NCBI RefSeq assembly: GCF_000378185.1 | Contig: NZ_KB899379.1 | Coordinates: 40,900 to 104,899 of the forward strand | Length of the DNA stretch: 64,000 nucleotides | From: Salinimonas chungwhensis DSM 16280 | Lineage (GTDB): Bacteria > Pseudomonadota > Gammaproteobacteria > Enterobacterales > Alteromonadaceae | Direction: 5' to 3' | Program-made: the position numbers and the translations under genes | In this document: positions 10,342 to 20,200 of the stretch, one piece after another | Layout: each line of letters opens with the position of its first letter | Position numbering within the stretch: the stretch's first letter is position 1 | Notes under the pieces: generated by a model | What the model was told of the DNA's origin: nothing | The model's input: only the letters and a program-made list of their open reading frames with translations | Databases searched by the model: none

Positions 10342-11337
10342 ATGACACGACCAGCTTCCATAAATGCGCTTGAAGCAGACTTTTTTGTAGAACTGGCTAA
10401 TACGGGTCTGGTGTCACTCACCGGGCAGGAAAGTGCAACCTTTTTGCAGGGTCAGCTTACGATTGATATGACAACCCTGCCCGAATCCCGGGCCCGGCGC
10501 GCTGCCCATTGTGACTTCAAAGGCAAGACCTGGTCTCTTCCCCTGGTTTTTCGCCATGCTGACGGGGTAGCGCTGTCATTAAACCGGTCATCTCTGGCGA
10601 TGACGCTGGCCCAGCTGAATAAATACGGCGTGTTTTCCAAAACAGATATTATTGATGCTAGTGAGACATTCTGTCAGTTCTTTGTGGCTGGCGAAAAAGT
10701 AAGCTCGTGGATTAACACTAAGTTTGCCGGGTTACCCGATGCACCATTAGGCTGTATCAGCAATCCGCTGGGAAGTGTCATCAGATCAGACGTTGCTGAG
10801 AATACTTTTCAGCTTGTATTAAACGAAGAGGCGACCGCCCACTTGCGTGAATGGCTTAACAGAGAATCGGTAGTTTCTTATGATGAAGCGGTTTATGAAG
10901 CGCTTTGCATCAAAGCTGGCATTCCGGATGTCAGAAACGATCATATTAATGAATTTGTGCCCCAGATGATGAATGTTCAGGCGCTTGATGCTATTGATTT
11001 TGGCAAAGGCTGTTATATGGGTCAGGAAGTGGTGGCCCGAACCAAGTATCTGGGCAAAAACAAACGTGCAGCGTTTATCTTCCGGGTACCAGAAGCATTA
11101 CAACTAAGCGATGACGCTTTGTTGGAAAAAGAACTTGCCGGTAATTGGCGCCGCGGTGGTGCCATAATTCGTTCAGCAACGCTGAGTGAAGAAACCTGGC
11201 TGATGGCAGTGTTAAATAATGACACCAGCGAGGAAGATGTATTCAGGGTAAAGGGCAAAGCCCTGCCCACATTTTCCTGCGAGCCACTCCCCTACTCGAT
11301 TGAGCAGGAAACTAATAACGTGCGTGGCCGCTCTTAA
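10342..11337 (+). CDS. ygfZ: Folate-binding YgfZ, Fe-S cluster assembly protein
   Basis: YgfZ resembles the glycine-cleavage T-protein and uses tetrahydrofolate to support assembly or repair of some Fe-S enzymes. The 331 residues carry the family signature KGCYMGQE at 222-229, including the conserved cysteine C224. The N-terminal TGQESATFLQGQLT block is also typical. It is divergent from sdhE with about 157 bases between them and is followed by an SlyD-like gene 60 bases downstream. Confidence 0.95.
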   Translation: MTRPASINALEADFFVELANTGLVSLTGQESATFLQGQLTIDMTTLPESRARRAAHCDFKGKTWSLPLVFRHADGVALSLNRSSLAMTLAQLNKYGVFSKTDIIDASETFCQFFVAGEKVSSWINTKFAGLPDAPLGCISNPLGSVIRSDVAENTFQLVLNEEATAHLREWLNRESVVSYDEAVYEALCIKAGIPDVRNDHINEFVPQMMNVQALDAIDFGKGCYMGQEVVARTKYLGKNKRAAFIFRVPEALQLSDDALLEKELAGNWRRGGAIIRSATLSEETWLMAVLNNDTSEEDVFRVKGKALPTFSCEPLPYSIEQETNNVRGRS

Positions 11338-11397
11338 TCGGGTGACGCGCAAAATTCACGGTAGCAAGGCTGCCAAAAAATACGATTAGGTATATTT

Positions 11398-11880
11398 ATG
11401 ACAATTACACCCGATAGCGTGGTATCTATCCATTACACAGTCTCAGCAGAAGACGGCACTCAACTTGATTCTTCTGAAGGCAAAGAGCCGCTAACGGTGA
11501 TGCTGGGCCAGCGTTTTTTGATTGAGGGGCTTGAAGAAGCGCTACAAAATAAAGAGCAGGGCGAAAAATTTGATGTCGCCATCGATCCGGATAAAGCATA
11601 TGGTCAGCGTATGGACGAGTTAGTTCAACAGGTACCAAAAGATATGTTTGAAGGCATGGATGTTGAAGTTGGTATGTCATTTCGGGCGACTACAGAACAA
11701 GGCGAGCAATCCGTCATGATTATTGATGTTGCTGATGACCATGTTGTAGTGGATGGAAATCATCCACTGGCAGGTGTCCCCCTTAAGTTTGATGTAGAAG
11801 TTGTTGAAGTGCGCGACCCCACACCTGAAGAAGTTGAACACGGTCATGCTCATGGTCCGGGCAGTGGCAACGACCACTAA
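11398..11880 (+). CDS. SlyD-type FKBP peptidyl-prolyl isomerase
   Basis: This is an FKBP-type prolyl isomerase and chaperone of the SlyD architecture: FKBP strands, an inserted flap (IF) domain at about 68-120, then the closing strand with NHPLAGVPLKFDVEV. The 160 residues end in a short histidine-containing tail (HGHAHGPGSGNDH), much shorter than the metal-binding tail of E. coli SlyD. A second, shorter FKBP (fkpB) is in the window at 24466. An intrinsic terminator follows directly. Confidence 0.9.
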   Translation: MTITPDSVVSIHYTVSAEDGTQLDSSEGKEPLTVMLGQRFLIEGLEEALQNKEQGEKFDVAIDPDKAYGQRMDELVQQVPKDMFEGMDVEVGMSFRATTEQGEQSVMIIDVADDHVVVDGNHPLAGVPLKFDVEVVEVRDPTPEEVEHGHAHGPGSGNDH

Positions 11881-11905
11881 TCATTTACGGTTAATTAGGA
11901 CGTAT

Positions 11906-11931
11906 AAAAAAAGGGCTTACGCCCTTTTTTT
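11906..11931. terminator. Bidirectional intrinsic terminator between slyD-like gene and glnB
   Basis: A-rich stem AAAAAAAGGGC, loop TTAC, then GCCCTTTTTTT. The flanking A and T runs let it work in both directions, serving the convergent FKBP and glnB genes. Confidence 0.85.
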
Positions 11932-11940
11932 GTGTTCAGT

Positions 11941-13121
<1,181 letters not shown>

Positions 13122-13321
13122 CTTTATTTCACTTTTACCGTCTGGACCGATACATTTAAGTGTACGCTATCCACAAAACGCTGTCAGTATATCTTGCCAC
13201 GCTGGTTACACGTTTTTGCGCACTGCCCTGTAAATATCCATACAGGTCAACAAAATCCTATACCCATTATGTGGTTAAAAAGCAGTAACCTTTGCACTGA
13301 ACCAATCAACCAGACGTTATT

Positions 13322-13867
13322 ATGAGAAAACAGTGTGGCCTGTCTCTGATTGAGATGATGATTACTGTGGCCATTGCCGCCATCCTGGTCACTATCGGAG
13401 CGCCGGGTATCGGCAATATACTGCAAAAAAATAACGTGGTAGCCGATCTTAATAATCTCAGCACAATTGCCCGGGTTGCGCGATTTACTGCCATTGATGA
13501 AGAAATTCCGGTGACCGTCTGTCCAACCCATGATTACACAGACTGTTCTACAGACTGGAGGCAGGCTAAAATGGTCTTTATTGACACCAATACCAACGGT
13601 AGCAGAGACACCAGTGAAGTTTTGATAACCTCTTCTGATGCACTGGCGCAGGGCAATACAATTGCTGGTATCCAGGATGCGCTGATATTCAACCCGGATG
13701 GTTCGATAAATCAACAGGCAACAGTGACTATTTGCCCTGCGTCCGGCAACCAGAAACTAGCCTCAGCGCTGATAATCTCTTTGTACGGTCGAGTAGCGGC
13801 AGCGACCGACGCCAATAACGACGGTATTCGTGAAGACGCTGACGGTAACAACATAAGTTGCACCTAA
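13322..13867 (+). CDS. FimT/GspH-type pseudopilin
   Basis: The start MRKQCGLSLIEMMI is a class III prepilin signal: cleavage after Gly by PilD, a hydrophobic helix next and Glu at position 5. The remainder of the 181 residues fits the GspH/FimT family, with cysteines in the C-terminal part (TVCPTHD..., TICPASG..., and a final Cys). Such proteins are minor pseudopilins that prime type IV pilus or type II secretion fibres, and some FimT proteins bind DNA. It converges on a small pilin gene, with stop codons overlapping. Confidence 0.85.
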   Translation: MRKQCGLSLIEMMITVAIAAILVTIGAPGIGNILQKNNVVADLNNLSTIARVARFTAIDEEIPVTVCPTHDYTDCSTDWRQAKMVFIDTNTNGSRDTSEVLITSSDALAQGNTIAGIQDALIFNPDGSINQQATVTICPASGNQKLASALIISLYGRVAAATDANNDGIREDADGNNISCT

Positions 13868-14229
13868 CGCCAGCATTGCTCTGGCGTTTTATAAAAATGA
13901 TGATCAATCGCCATTGTCTGACAATCGTTGTTACCTTCTTCTCGGGTAGCAATAAGCTTAAAGCTGTCCGCTGAGACATTTTCTGTTTCAATATGATACG
14001 TGTAACCATTCTCCACTACCTGAAAAGACGGTATCTCTGGATAATGATTATGCTTTAAACGATAAGCTTCCTGCTCGTTTTGAAGCTCCAGCAGCTTTGC
14101 CTGAATCGTCCTTAACTCACCTTCATTCAAAAAATACTTGTAACTGGGAACTGCCAGCGCCGTGATAATACCAATGATGGCCAGCACTAGAAGTACCTCA
14201 GTAAAAGTCAGACCGCGTTGCTTGCCCAT
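13864..14229 (-). CDS. PilE-like minor pilin, inverted relative to neighbours
   Basis: A 121-residue prepilin: GLTFTEVLLVLAII gives the cleavage site, Glu5 and the hydrophobic N-helix, and AVPSYKYFL is the usual continuation. The globular part is short, with a helix rich in Glu and Gln and two cysteines near the end that may form the D-region loop. It lies alone on the minus strand between two plus-strand pseudopilin genes. I cannot assign a specific pilin type. Confidence 0.78.
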   Translation of the reverse strand: MGKQRGLTFTEVLLVLAIIGIITALAVPSYKYFLNEGELRTIQAKLLELQNEQEAYRLKHNHYPEIPSFQVVENGYTYHIETENVSADSFKLIATREEGNNDCQTMAIDHHFYKTPEQCWR

Positions 14230-14322
14230 GATGTAATTCCTGTCTTAGGTACAGCTTACCCGTCAACTGTTGTTTTTTTACACTAAGGGCTTACGATACC
14301 AGACTCACAGGACGGGTAAGCT

Positions 14323-14847
14323 GTGCAACAGAACAGATTTTCGGATAGAAACGGATTTTCACTTATTGAGTTGTTAACGTCAGTTGCAGTGGTCGTTATC
14401 CTCACCACAATTGCCTCACCATCGTACCTTAACTGGTACCAGCAAACCAGATTGAAAAGTGCGGCCAGAGAACTGGCTCTGTTTCTTCATCGGGCACAGC
14501 ATCTTGCGATTGTAAGTCATAAGCCGGTGTTTGTTGTCTTCGATCACGCTTCACCATCTATCATCAGATTATCAGATGCCCCCGCTTGTGCGATGTCCCT
14601 GGTGTGTGACCAGGCTAACGAAAACCATCAACTAACTATCACTGAGCCCGTCCTGGTTGTTTCTGCAGCGTTTGCCGGTGCCACAGACTATGCCCGGTTC
14701 TCATCTTCCACCGGGCTGGCAGAAGGCAGTGCTGGGGCAATTGTATTGCGCACCACCCACTACGCCGTGAAAATCATTGTCAATCAGTTAGGCAGGATAA
14801 GAATCTGCGCAATTGATTCCGTCTTACCAGGCGTGTCGCAATGCTAG
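14323..14847 (+). CDS. GspH/FimT-like pseudopilin (PpdA position)
   Basis: GTG start at 14323, preceded by a purine-rich stretch; 174 residues. The prepilin motif GFSLIELLTSVAVVVILT is complete with Glu5, and the body resembles GspH/FimU-type minor pseudopilins. It is the first of four overlapping genes arranged like E. coli ppdA-ppdB-ygdB-ppdC. It overlaps the next gene by seven bases. A FimU/GspH component is otherwise missing from the pilV-pilE operon, so this or the gene at 13322 could fill that role. Confidence 0.8.
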   Translation: MQQNRFSDRNGFSLIELLTSVAVVVILTTIASPSYLNWYQQTRLKSAARELALFLHRAQHLAIVSHKPVFVVFDHASPSIIRLSDAPACAMSLVCDQANENHQLTITEPVLVVSAAFAGATDYARFSSSTGLAEGSAGAIVLRTTHYAVKIIVNQLGRIRICAIDSVLPGVSQC

Positions 14848-15446
14848 TGCGCGGGTATACACTGACCGGAATGCTAATATCACTTGCCATTGGCATGATT
14901 TTACTGAGTGCAGCGGCAAGTTTTGTGGTGAAGCTCACATTGCATCAACTTAGTGCTATTCAGCGTCTGGACCTTATTAATCAACTGAGCCGCCTGGCCT
15001 TTTTAGTATCAACGCAGGTTCGGCGCGCCGGTTATGATGCCAAAGCGATGGAATATTTTCTCGCGGGACAGCCGCGCTCAGTTTCACCTTTTTTCCCTGC
15101 CTATTCACTCAGCGCTCACCCCGATGAGCCGGCTGACAGCTGCATTTTGTTTCACTTTGACAAAAACCATAATGGCATAGTGGATACGCATCCGAGTTCA
15201 GAACACTTTGGCTATCGGCTCAAAGACGGCGCACTGGAGTCCAGAGTCGCTGGTAAACAATGTCATGAACCAGGCTGGCATGATGTCAGTGAGCCCGACT
15301 ATTACAAAATCACTGTTTTTCGTATTGAGCTCATCACAACAACAGACGAGCGCACGCTACTAAAGATCCACATTTCTGCTGCGCTTAAGGATGACGAGGA
15401 ACAGACCGCTGCTTTGCAATGGCCAGTCATATTACGGAATAATTAA
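14841..15446 (+). CDS. PilW/PpdB-like pseudopilin without Glu5
   Basis: The 201-residue product begins MLVRGYTLTGMLISLAIGMIL. The Gly cleavage site and hydrophobic helix are clear, but the usual Glu at mature position 5 is Gly. The body fits PilW/PpdB in length and in helix continuation (LINQLSRLAFLVSTQVRRAGYD, typical of PilW/GspJ). It is the second gene of the ppd-like set and overlaps its upstream neighbour. The missing Glu5 could affect how it is recruited into a fibre. Confidence 0.76.
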   Translation: MLVRGYTLTGMLISLAIGMILLSAAASFVVKLTLHQLSAIQRLDLINQLSRLAFLVSTQVRRAGYDAKAMEYFLAGQPRSVSPFFPAYSLSAHPDEPADSCILFHFDKNHNGIVDTHPSSEHFGYRLKDGALESRVAGKQCHEPGWHDVSEPDYYKITVFRIELITTTDERTLLKIHISAALKDDEEQTAALQWPVILRNN

Positions 15447-15447
15447 A

Positions 15448-16359
15448 ATGAGATCTCATCAGGGCAGTATTCTCGTCCCAATGGTCATCATCATGGTTAT
15501 TGGTGCAGTAGGCGCTGCCTATGTAGCGCGTTACTTCAGCGTAACTGCGCATCAGGCGGTCGGCCTGCGGCAATCCCGTTTAGCCGCTTTTGAGGCTGAC
15601 CAGCGTCTGGCGTATATCAGTTCATTGTTAAACAGAGCTGCTCATGATTTAGACCCTTTACCTGCGAATATCGCTGCTGTTGTGACTGAACAGCAAGCCC
15701 ATGTCGTCGATGGTATGAAAATTATGACATCAGATGTCAGCATATCTGTTACCCAGCCGGCTCCTGCCATGGTCAGACAACACTTTGTTCGCTTTCCCCT
15801 GCTCAGGCGACAGCCGCCAGCGCCAATAATTAGCCGTAATAATTTACCAGCTCCGGTGACTTTAACGGTGGAGATGCCACCTGGACAGGCGGGTGAATGG
15901 GTTGCTACGAGACCTCAAGATTTGATGCTATGGCTGCTTAGTGCCCCGAAAGTGGTCACAGACGAAAATAAGCATATCGATACCTGTGCGGGGCTGGATC
16001 ATACAGCACGAGGCGTCTATGTGATTAACAGTAATTGTGAACTCGCGCCGCTGCAGATTATCGGTTCCGCGCAGGCTCCGGTATTCTTGGTTATTAAAAA
16101 TGCTGATTTACACATGCCGCCAGACAGTCGGCTTTGGGGAACGGTTGTCAGCGATGCTGATGACAATACTTCATTACGTACAATTGTGATGGCGCCTACA
16201 GCACAGATAATGGGGGCGTTGTTAATCAATCATCAGATTACGACCGGCTCTGCACTCAAAATTGCATACAAACCTGATGTACTGGCCACTCTTCAAAATG
16301 CTCCCTATATGCAATTACATCAGGACGTAGCCGGTACATGGCGAGACTTTCCATTGTGA
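15448..16359 (+). CDS. YgdB/PilX-like pseudopilin-operon protein
   Basis: Start chosen at ATG 15448, one base after the stop of the previous gene, giving 303 residues. An in-frame upstream extension inside the preceding gene has no support. The N-terminus MRSHQGSILVPMVIIMVIGAVGAAY has a short basic leader, Gly and a hydrophobic helix but no Glu5, as in PilX/GspK-type proteins. The helix continues as FEADQRLAYISSLL, which also recalls PilX. In gene order it matches E. coli ygdB. Its larger globular domain is not recognised. Confidence 0.7.
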   Translation: MRSHQGSILVPMVIIMVIGAVGAAYVARYFSVTAHQAVGLRQSRLAAFEADQRLAYISSLLNRAAHDLDPLPANIAAVVTEQQAHVVDGMKIMTSDVSISVTQPAPAMVRQHFVRFPLLRRQPPAPIISRNNLPAPVTLTVEMPPGQAGEWVATRPQDLMLWLLSAPKVVTDENKHIDTCAGLDHTARGVYVINSNCELAPLQIIGSAQAPVFLVIKNADLHMPPDSRLWGTVVSDADDNTSLRTIVMAPTAQIMGALLINHQITTGSALKIAYKPDVLATLQNAPYMQLHQDVAGTWRDFPL

Positions 16360-16814
16360 GAAAAGATATGTCTGGCTTGGGCCTGGTAGAATGCCTTATT
16401 GCAACGCTGCTATTTGTTAGCGGGGGTATCGCACTTAGCTCGTTAACCCTGAAGTGGCAGTGGCGGGTCCATGAGGTTGCGGTGTATGCGCGCACCACAG
16501 CCCAACAACAGTTATTACATGCACATCTTGGAACAATCACATCGGCGGACTACGCTACACTGTCTGACTATGTACCCGCAGTAGTCCAGGCGCAACTCAA
16601 CCAGCCCGTCGAGTCACTAGTTTTGCAGCCCCAGCGCTTACAGCACGCAGAGGCTGAACTACTTTACGTTGACAGTGCTCTAGCCGTTTCAGACCGGATT
16701 AACCTTACAGTCAGTGTTGTTCAGGGGGTAAATAGCGAACCGATAGTCTTGCATATGACCGCGTACCGGCCTTCGTTATATCGCTATTTATCGGCTTTGC
16801 CGTCAGCCGATTAA
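16338..16814 (+). CDS. PpdC/PilV-like pseudopilin
   Basis: A 158-residue prepilin whose 11-residue leader ends at GLGLVECLIATLLFVSGG, with Glu5 present. The helix continues with QWRVHEVAVYARTTAQQQLL as in PilV/GspI-type proteins. It overlaps the preceding gene by 22 bases and ends four bases into the convergent pilE-like gene. It closes the ppdA-ppdB-ygdB-ppdC-like set. Confidence 0.76.
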   Translation: MARLSIVRKDMSGLGLVECLIATLLFVSGGIALSSLTLKWQWRVHEVAVYARTTAQQQLLHAHLGTITSADYATLSDYVPAVVQAQLNQPVESLVLQPQRLQHAEAELLYVDSALAVSDRINLTVSVVQGVNSEPIVLHMTAYRPSLYRYLSALPSAD

Positions 16815-17263
16815 CATCGCCAGCAAAATTCATTGCCGTCAACGCTACCACTGCTATCAGCATCCCAGCCTTTGCGACCATCACTATAATAAAACAGCGC
16901 ACCATCGCCGTCCTGCGTCGTACCAGAAACCGGTGTGGCGGTAATGACAAAACCCGTGGCATCCGCCGATACGATGGTTAGATCATAGCGTTTGTTACTG
17001 ACAGGCTCTGAGGCTGGTGAGTGGCTGGCAAAGGTTGCAGGTGCCCCGATATCCCCCGAGATAGCAGCCCCCTTGTAGGTGAATGCACCACTAAAATGAC
17101 GCTCCATGCTCGCAGCAAACGCCATTAGATCGGCCTGGGCGTTGCTGCGATAACTTCCCTTCATGACGCCCTGATACGACGGATAAGCAATGGCTGAGAT
17201 AATCGCTACAATGGCTACGGTTATCATCAGCTCTATCAGAGTAAATCCCTTATGGTGCACCAT
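16811..17263 (-). CDS. pilE: Minor pilin PilE
   Basis: PilE is a minor pilin of the type IV pilus that links the tip complex to the shaft. The 150 residues begin with a five-residue leader and GFTLIELMITVAIVAII, with Glu5, then AYPSYQGVMKGSYRSNAQADL, typical of the PilE group. The C-terminus ends in EFCWRC, giving two cysteines. It starts three bases after pilY1, and is the last gene of pilV-pilW-pilX-pilY1-pilE. It converges on the ppdC-like gene. Confidence 0.9.
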   Translation of the reverse strand: MVHHKGFTLIELMITVAIVAIISAIAYPSYQGVMKGSYRSNAQADLMAFAASMERHFSGAFTYKGAAISGDIGAPATFASHSPASEPVSNKRYDLTIVSADATGFVITATPVSGTTQDGDGALFYYSDGRKGWDADSSGSVDGNEFCWRC

Positions 17264-17266
17264 GGC

Positions 17267-20200
17267 TCAATTCCTTTCTGTTTCTGTGGTCCAGCTATCA
17301 TAAATTACACGCTCAAAACGCCCGTAGATATTTCTGACCAGACACGCAAAGTCAGAGGTACATGAAACTTCATCACCATCTTCTTCGGTTTCAATTACCG
17401 CTGAAGCACACTCTGTACCCAGACACACCACCGGCTTGATAATTTCCTCGATAAGAATTTTTGTTTCAGGTGCGATGCCACTTTGGCGCAGATCAGCATA
17501 GCGATCGTTATTATCTAGCTGATTATTCTGATTTAAGTCGTCCACCGCGTTGCCATTAGCCAGATTGACCAGATACGCCCGGCTGTTCCCGGTGGGTGGC
17601 GCACAGGCGCTTTCAGAACTTTCCGCCGGAATATAGCTGGTAAACAGAATCTTATAATCGATAATTAGTGGCGAAGATAGTATCTTTTCGCCACCCGTGG
17701 TCATTTCCAGATACCAACCATCTTTATTGGAAAACATAGACGTCGCCAGTTCCCGGGCAGATGCGTCATCACTGGTCAGAAGATGCTCAGTGGCATTGTA
17801 CATAGTGGCTTCGGTAGTATCAGTTTTAAAAACATGGTTATTGTTTTCATCCCGTTTAAAGATGCCTTTGTCTTTAAGCATGTAAAAGCGGTCTTCAATT
17901 ACTGTATCCAGCGGCGATGCCCGCCAGCCACTACCAATAGCCACTGCGTAATAATGCTCATTGCCCAGCGCGACCTCCGAAATATCCGGACCATAGAAAA
18001 AGCGTCGGTTATTGGTTTCAGTGTCGCCGCCAAAATCAGCCAGGCGAGCGCCTTTTATAAAATCAGCACCGGTCTGTCCATTATAGATATCCAGTCTAAA
18101 CAGCTGTCCACCCATGTCGGCCACGTACATATGGTCGGCCAGACCATCATTATCCCGATCAATAACTGAGATCCGCCCGGGAATACTGTATTGCATGTGG
18201 GGCAGATTAAGATCGGCATCAGTGTTACTGGCCTGCCATAATAATGCGCCGTTGTCCGCGTCGAAGATAAATACAGCGTTGCCCACAGCGTCAGCGGAAC
18301 GAACTTGTTTGACATCCTGATCCTCGCTGTAGCCACCACCAACAATCATGACATTTTTCGTAACATTACCTAATTTAACTTTAGTGATGGTGGGGCGTGA
18401 CCAGGTTTGCCCCAGTTTTTCCAGTCCCGCTGTATCGCCATCTATTTTAAATACCAGCTCTGGATTATTTTTCTGCGTAATATCGAAAACATAATAATTA
18501 TGGCCCCCTCGACGCATGCCCACATACAAATAAGTTTTGTTACCTACCGAACGCAGCACCATATCGCCGTCAAGACCATAAACATGATTAAACGTTGAGT
18601 TATCCTCGTAAAACTCCGGCAAGTTAGCCAACAGTTCCCGAGGAATAACAGCAAAATTTTCCTGTCCTGTTTCGGCGTCAAAAGAATGTAAGAAGCCCTG
18701 GTTGGTAGCAACCAGAATGGCCGAATCCTCCGGACCGTAATTAACGATAACTGGCTGAGAGTGAATCGGATCGCCCATTTGCAACCGTACATCGCTGACA
18801 TCACCGTCACCATCGGCATCTTTGATGTCTACACCTCGCGCCCACTTTAAAACAGTATCGCGCATAATTTCTGCGTCATTTGCGGTTTCTAACCCCATGT
18901 CCGCGACCGTAATAGCGCTATTGTTTTCATGCAATCGGTTGCTGCTGGTAACAATATTGCCGGTACCGTCGAACATATATATATTCCGGTTCGCGGAAAG
19001 CTGACTTGCCGCGCCGCCTTTACGCACACTGTTGCCATCAGCCAGGATAGACCAATAACTATGGGACGTATCGGAGAAGAAACCACTGACACTATCTACC
19101 GCAGACACCCCGTTTTTATCTACAATAGTGTTGCCATCAAGTTTGTATTTCTTAAGGTTGCCTGGCCAGTCGGTACCTTCTGCCGGCTTAAACAGGGCAA
19201 AATACAACTCATCCCGGTGAGTTAGCCGGTTCAGTTGGTTTACTGCCACCCCCGGCGAAACAAACGTAGCATTGATATCTTTTACTGAGCGTAAAATTGT
19301 CTGAAAGGCGTCCAGCAATTCATCGCTGTCATCAGCTTTATAAAAACCGCCACCGCCCTGCTGAGCAAGCTTATTCAGAAAGTTGTTGGCCGTGCTGTTA
19401 GCGGCAAACCCAATGGTGTGGGTCATTATGCGCCGGTCGATGACAGATTCGCCTTTATCGCTTAAGTTACTGACCAGATCCAGACCACAACGCTCGCCGC
19501 CCGAACCATGGCAGGACTTATTCAATAATGCTTCAATTTTCCCGACGCTGTGATTAGAGTTGGCCTCCCCGTCAGATAGCAGAACAATATGATTATTGGT
19601 CTGACACTGTAAGTCTGACACCGGAGAAATATACGTGGCGCCGGCCGGAATATATTCGCCAATACAATCACTATCGCTCAGATTATCTTCGGTGCAGCCG
19701 TATGGTCGCATTGCATCAGCGCCCAGATAAGACGCTCTGTGGCTAACCCGCGTAGATCGTCTTACATTGGATGAGACCGAGCCATCGCCGCGCTGAAGGC
19801 CATAATCAACACTGCGTCCACCGTAATAGTTGGTGGCTTCGTAAAGGGTGTCAACGATAGGCGTATAACCACTGGCGTTGAGCTCATCCACTTTACTGGA
19901 CAAATGCTCTCTTACCGTGGCCACTGTTCCCGGCGTTGCCTGGCCTTTATATTTAACAATGAGTTTGGGCGCATTACCACCAGAGCCTCGATAGCTGAAA
20001 GCACCGCGCACACCCGCAAAGTCAGACATAACCAAAGCAAGTGCGTTGCCCGGCTGCCAGCCGGGACGCGCCACAATTTCTTCTATGATGTGTTTTAAAT
20101 TGTCACTTTCAAAGCGACTACCATAGCCCACCCAGGGCATGTTCCAGTTGACCGAGGCGGATGTTTTGTCGGCATATCGCAAGCCATAGCGGTTCAGTTT

